DNA from: an uncultured Paracoccaceae bacterium
Lineage (GTDB): Bacteria > Pseudomonadota > Alphaproteobacteria > Rhodobacterales > Rhodobacteraceae
DNA: 8,328 bases
Direction of reading: 5' to 3'
Assembly: GCA_937132145.1 (NCBI GenBank)
Contig: CAKZNY010000309.1
Span: forward strand, 1 to 8,328
Positions 7,316 to 8,328 of this stretch are shown here, one piece after another; position 1 is the first letter of the stretch, and the number at the start of each line of letters is the position of its first letter. A model generated the notes under the pieces. It saw only the letters and a program-made list of their open reading frames with translations. It had not been told where the DNA came from and searched no databases. The position numbers and the translations under genes are program-made.

Positions 7316-8328
7316 CTAATGCGGGAAAGGCCAAAGACGTAGTTTTTCCTTCAACAACTGCCAGAGCCGTGCCAGCCCGTGGGGTTCAAGGATCAGGAAT
7401 ATAACAATCAGCGCGCCTACAATAACGAACTCGAAATGCGCGGCGATGTCGGTGGCCCAACCCAGTTGGCCAACCATGATATTCTTTAACAACACAGGCA
7501 TTAGAACCATGAATGCGGCCCCGATGATACTGCCAAAGATCGACCCCAGGCCGCCGATGATAACCATGAACAGCAATAGAAACGATTTCTGGATACCAAA
7601 GGCTACGCCAACCTCGACCGCGCCAAGATAAACCGCGAAGAACAGCGCGCCTGCGATACCAATGAAGAACGAGCTGACCCCGAAGGCGGTTAATTTGGTT
7701 CGCAACGGTGCTACGCCGATGATTTCTGCGGCGATGTCCATATCGCGAATTGCCATCCAGCTACGGCCAATCCGGCCTCGTGTCAGGTTGCGCGCAATCC
7801 ATGCGACGCCGACCAGCAGGACCAGACAGAACAGATATTTCGCTTCGGCTGATGCTGTCGCGCCGGTAACCTCGAACCCGAAAACGGAGCGGGTAGGGGC
7901 GCTGATTTGGCCGGAAGCCGAGTAGTTGTAGAACCATGGCACTTTGTTAAACAGCCACACGAGGAAGAACTGTGCGGCTAGCGTTGCCACCGCCAGATAG
8001 AAACCTTTGATCCGTAAGCTTGGCAGGCCGAACAGGATACCTACCAACGCTGTTATCGCGCCGGACAAAATCACGATGATAAAGATGCTTAAATCAGGAA
8101 ACGATGTCATCATTTTATAGGATGCATACGCCCCCACAGCCATAAAACCACCGCTGCCAAGGCTAAGCTGGCCACAATACCCAACAAGGATATTCAAGCC
8201 GATCGAGGCAATCGCCCAGATCAGGAACGGCAGGAAGATGGCGTTGGTCCAGTAGTTGGCCCGTCCCCCCAAATCCACGACCAGAAGCGTGGGTATAACG
8301 ATAAACGCAATCGCGAGGATCGTGTAAT
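7316..8328 (-). CDS. LivM-like ABC importer permease (5' partial)
   Basis: Inner-membrane permease of the HAAT class (BPD_transp_2 fold). The frame stays open to the right edge. The 16 codons upstream of the GTG at 8278 encode a hydrophobic stretch (YTILAIAFIVIPTLLV) typical of the first LivM helix, so that GTG is internal and the real start lies beyond the window. 336 residues are visible. Features: helix FLPFLIWAIASIGLNILVGY, then the conserved GYCGQLSLGSGGF; LRIKGFYLAVATLA; GRIGRSWMAIRDMDIAAE, the cytoplasmic coupling segment that meets the ATPase; helix-rich IIGGLGSIFGSIIGAAF; and the C-terminal ending LEPHGLARLW. At least seven membrane segments can be counted. It ends with TAG and is followed after 68 bases by the binding-protein gene on the same strand. 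A LivH-type partner is expected immediately upstream, off the window. Confidence 0.93.
   Translation of the reverse strand, partial: YTILAIAFIVIPTLLVVDLGGRANYWTNAIFLPFLIWAIASIGLNILVGYCGQLSLGSGGFMAVGAYASYKMMTSFPDLSIFIIVILSGAITALVGILFGLPSLRIKGFYLAVATLAAQFFLVWLFNKVPWFYNYSASGQISAPTRSVFGFEVTGATASAEAKYLFCLVLLVGVAWIARNLTRGRIGRSWMAIRDMDIAAEIIGVAPLRTKLTAFGVSSFFIGIAGALFFAVYLGAVEVGVAFGIQKSFLLLFMVIIGGLGSIFGSIIGAAFMVLMPVLLKNIMVGQLGWATDIAAHFEFVIVGALIVIFLILEPHGLARLWQLLKEKLRLWPFPH

Noticed and set aside
7291..7325. Possible internal promoter (TATAAG on the minus strand) before the binding-protein gene
   Set aside because: No acceptable -35 element at 16-18 bases; one AT-rich hexamer in a 68-base operon gap is not enough.
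8276..8278. GTG as start of the LivM-like permease
   Set aside because: The upstream in-frame codons encode a hydrophobic first helix and stay open to the right edge.

Overview
The window is a chromosomal-type segment carrying parts of two unrelated ABC importer loci that point at each other. Gene content, moderate GC (low to mid 50s % by eye), tight spacing and a LivM/SBP/LivF/CoA-ligase-like gene order suggest an alphaproteobacterium, most likely Rhodobacterales/Roseobacter-like. This placement is an inference from gene style, not from a marker gene. I see no RNA genes, mobile elements, CRISPR arrays or long non-coding stretches; every gap is under 100 bases.

Left locus, + strand (bases 1-3763): two dipeptide/oligopeptide-family ATPases (DppD/OppD-like, then DppF/OppF-like) joined by an ATGA overlap. 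A class III calcineurin-like phosphodiesterase/phosphatase with all its metal motifs follows, then a DeoR-family repressor with a GTG start. The first ATPase runs in from beyond the left edge, where the binding protein and two permeases are expected. A peptide-class importer with a phosphoesterase and a sugar-phosphate-type regulator is the same logic as the Agrobacterium agrocinopine (acc) operon. The cluster may import a phosphodiester or phosphorylated solute rather than peptides. The substrate is not readable from this window.

Right locus, - strand (bases 8328-3806, read right to left): a LivM-like permease (5' end beyond the right edge), a LivJ/LivK-class periplasmic binding protein with a clear signal peptide, a LivF-like ATPase with a basic C-terminal tail, and a phenylacetate-CoA-ligase-like adenylating enzyme. 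The binding-protein gene is followed by a strong hairpin with a delayed, interrupted U tract. It probably acts as a leaky terminator or 3' stabiliser that raises binding protein relative to the downstream genes. The layout suggests uptake of an organic (perhaps aromatic or carboxylic) acid coupled to CoA activation rather than simple branched-chain amino acid import.

The two loci converge with only 42 bases between the DeoR gene stop and the ligase-like gene stop, and no obvious terminator lies there. The most useful leads are the peptide-transporter/phosphoesterase/DeoR module and the ligase-like protein, which has an unusual replacement of the usual Ser/Thr/Gly-rich nucleotide loop.
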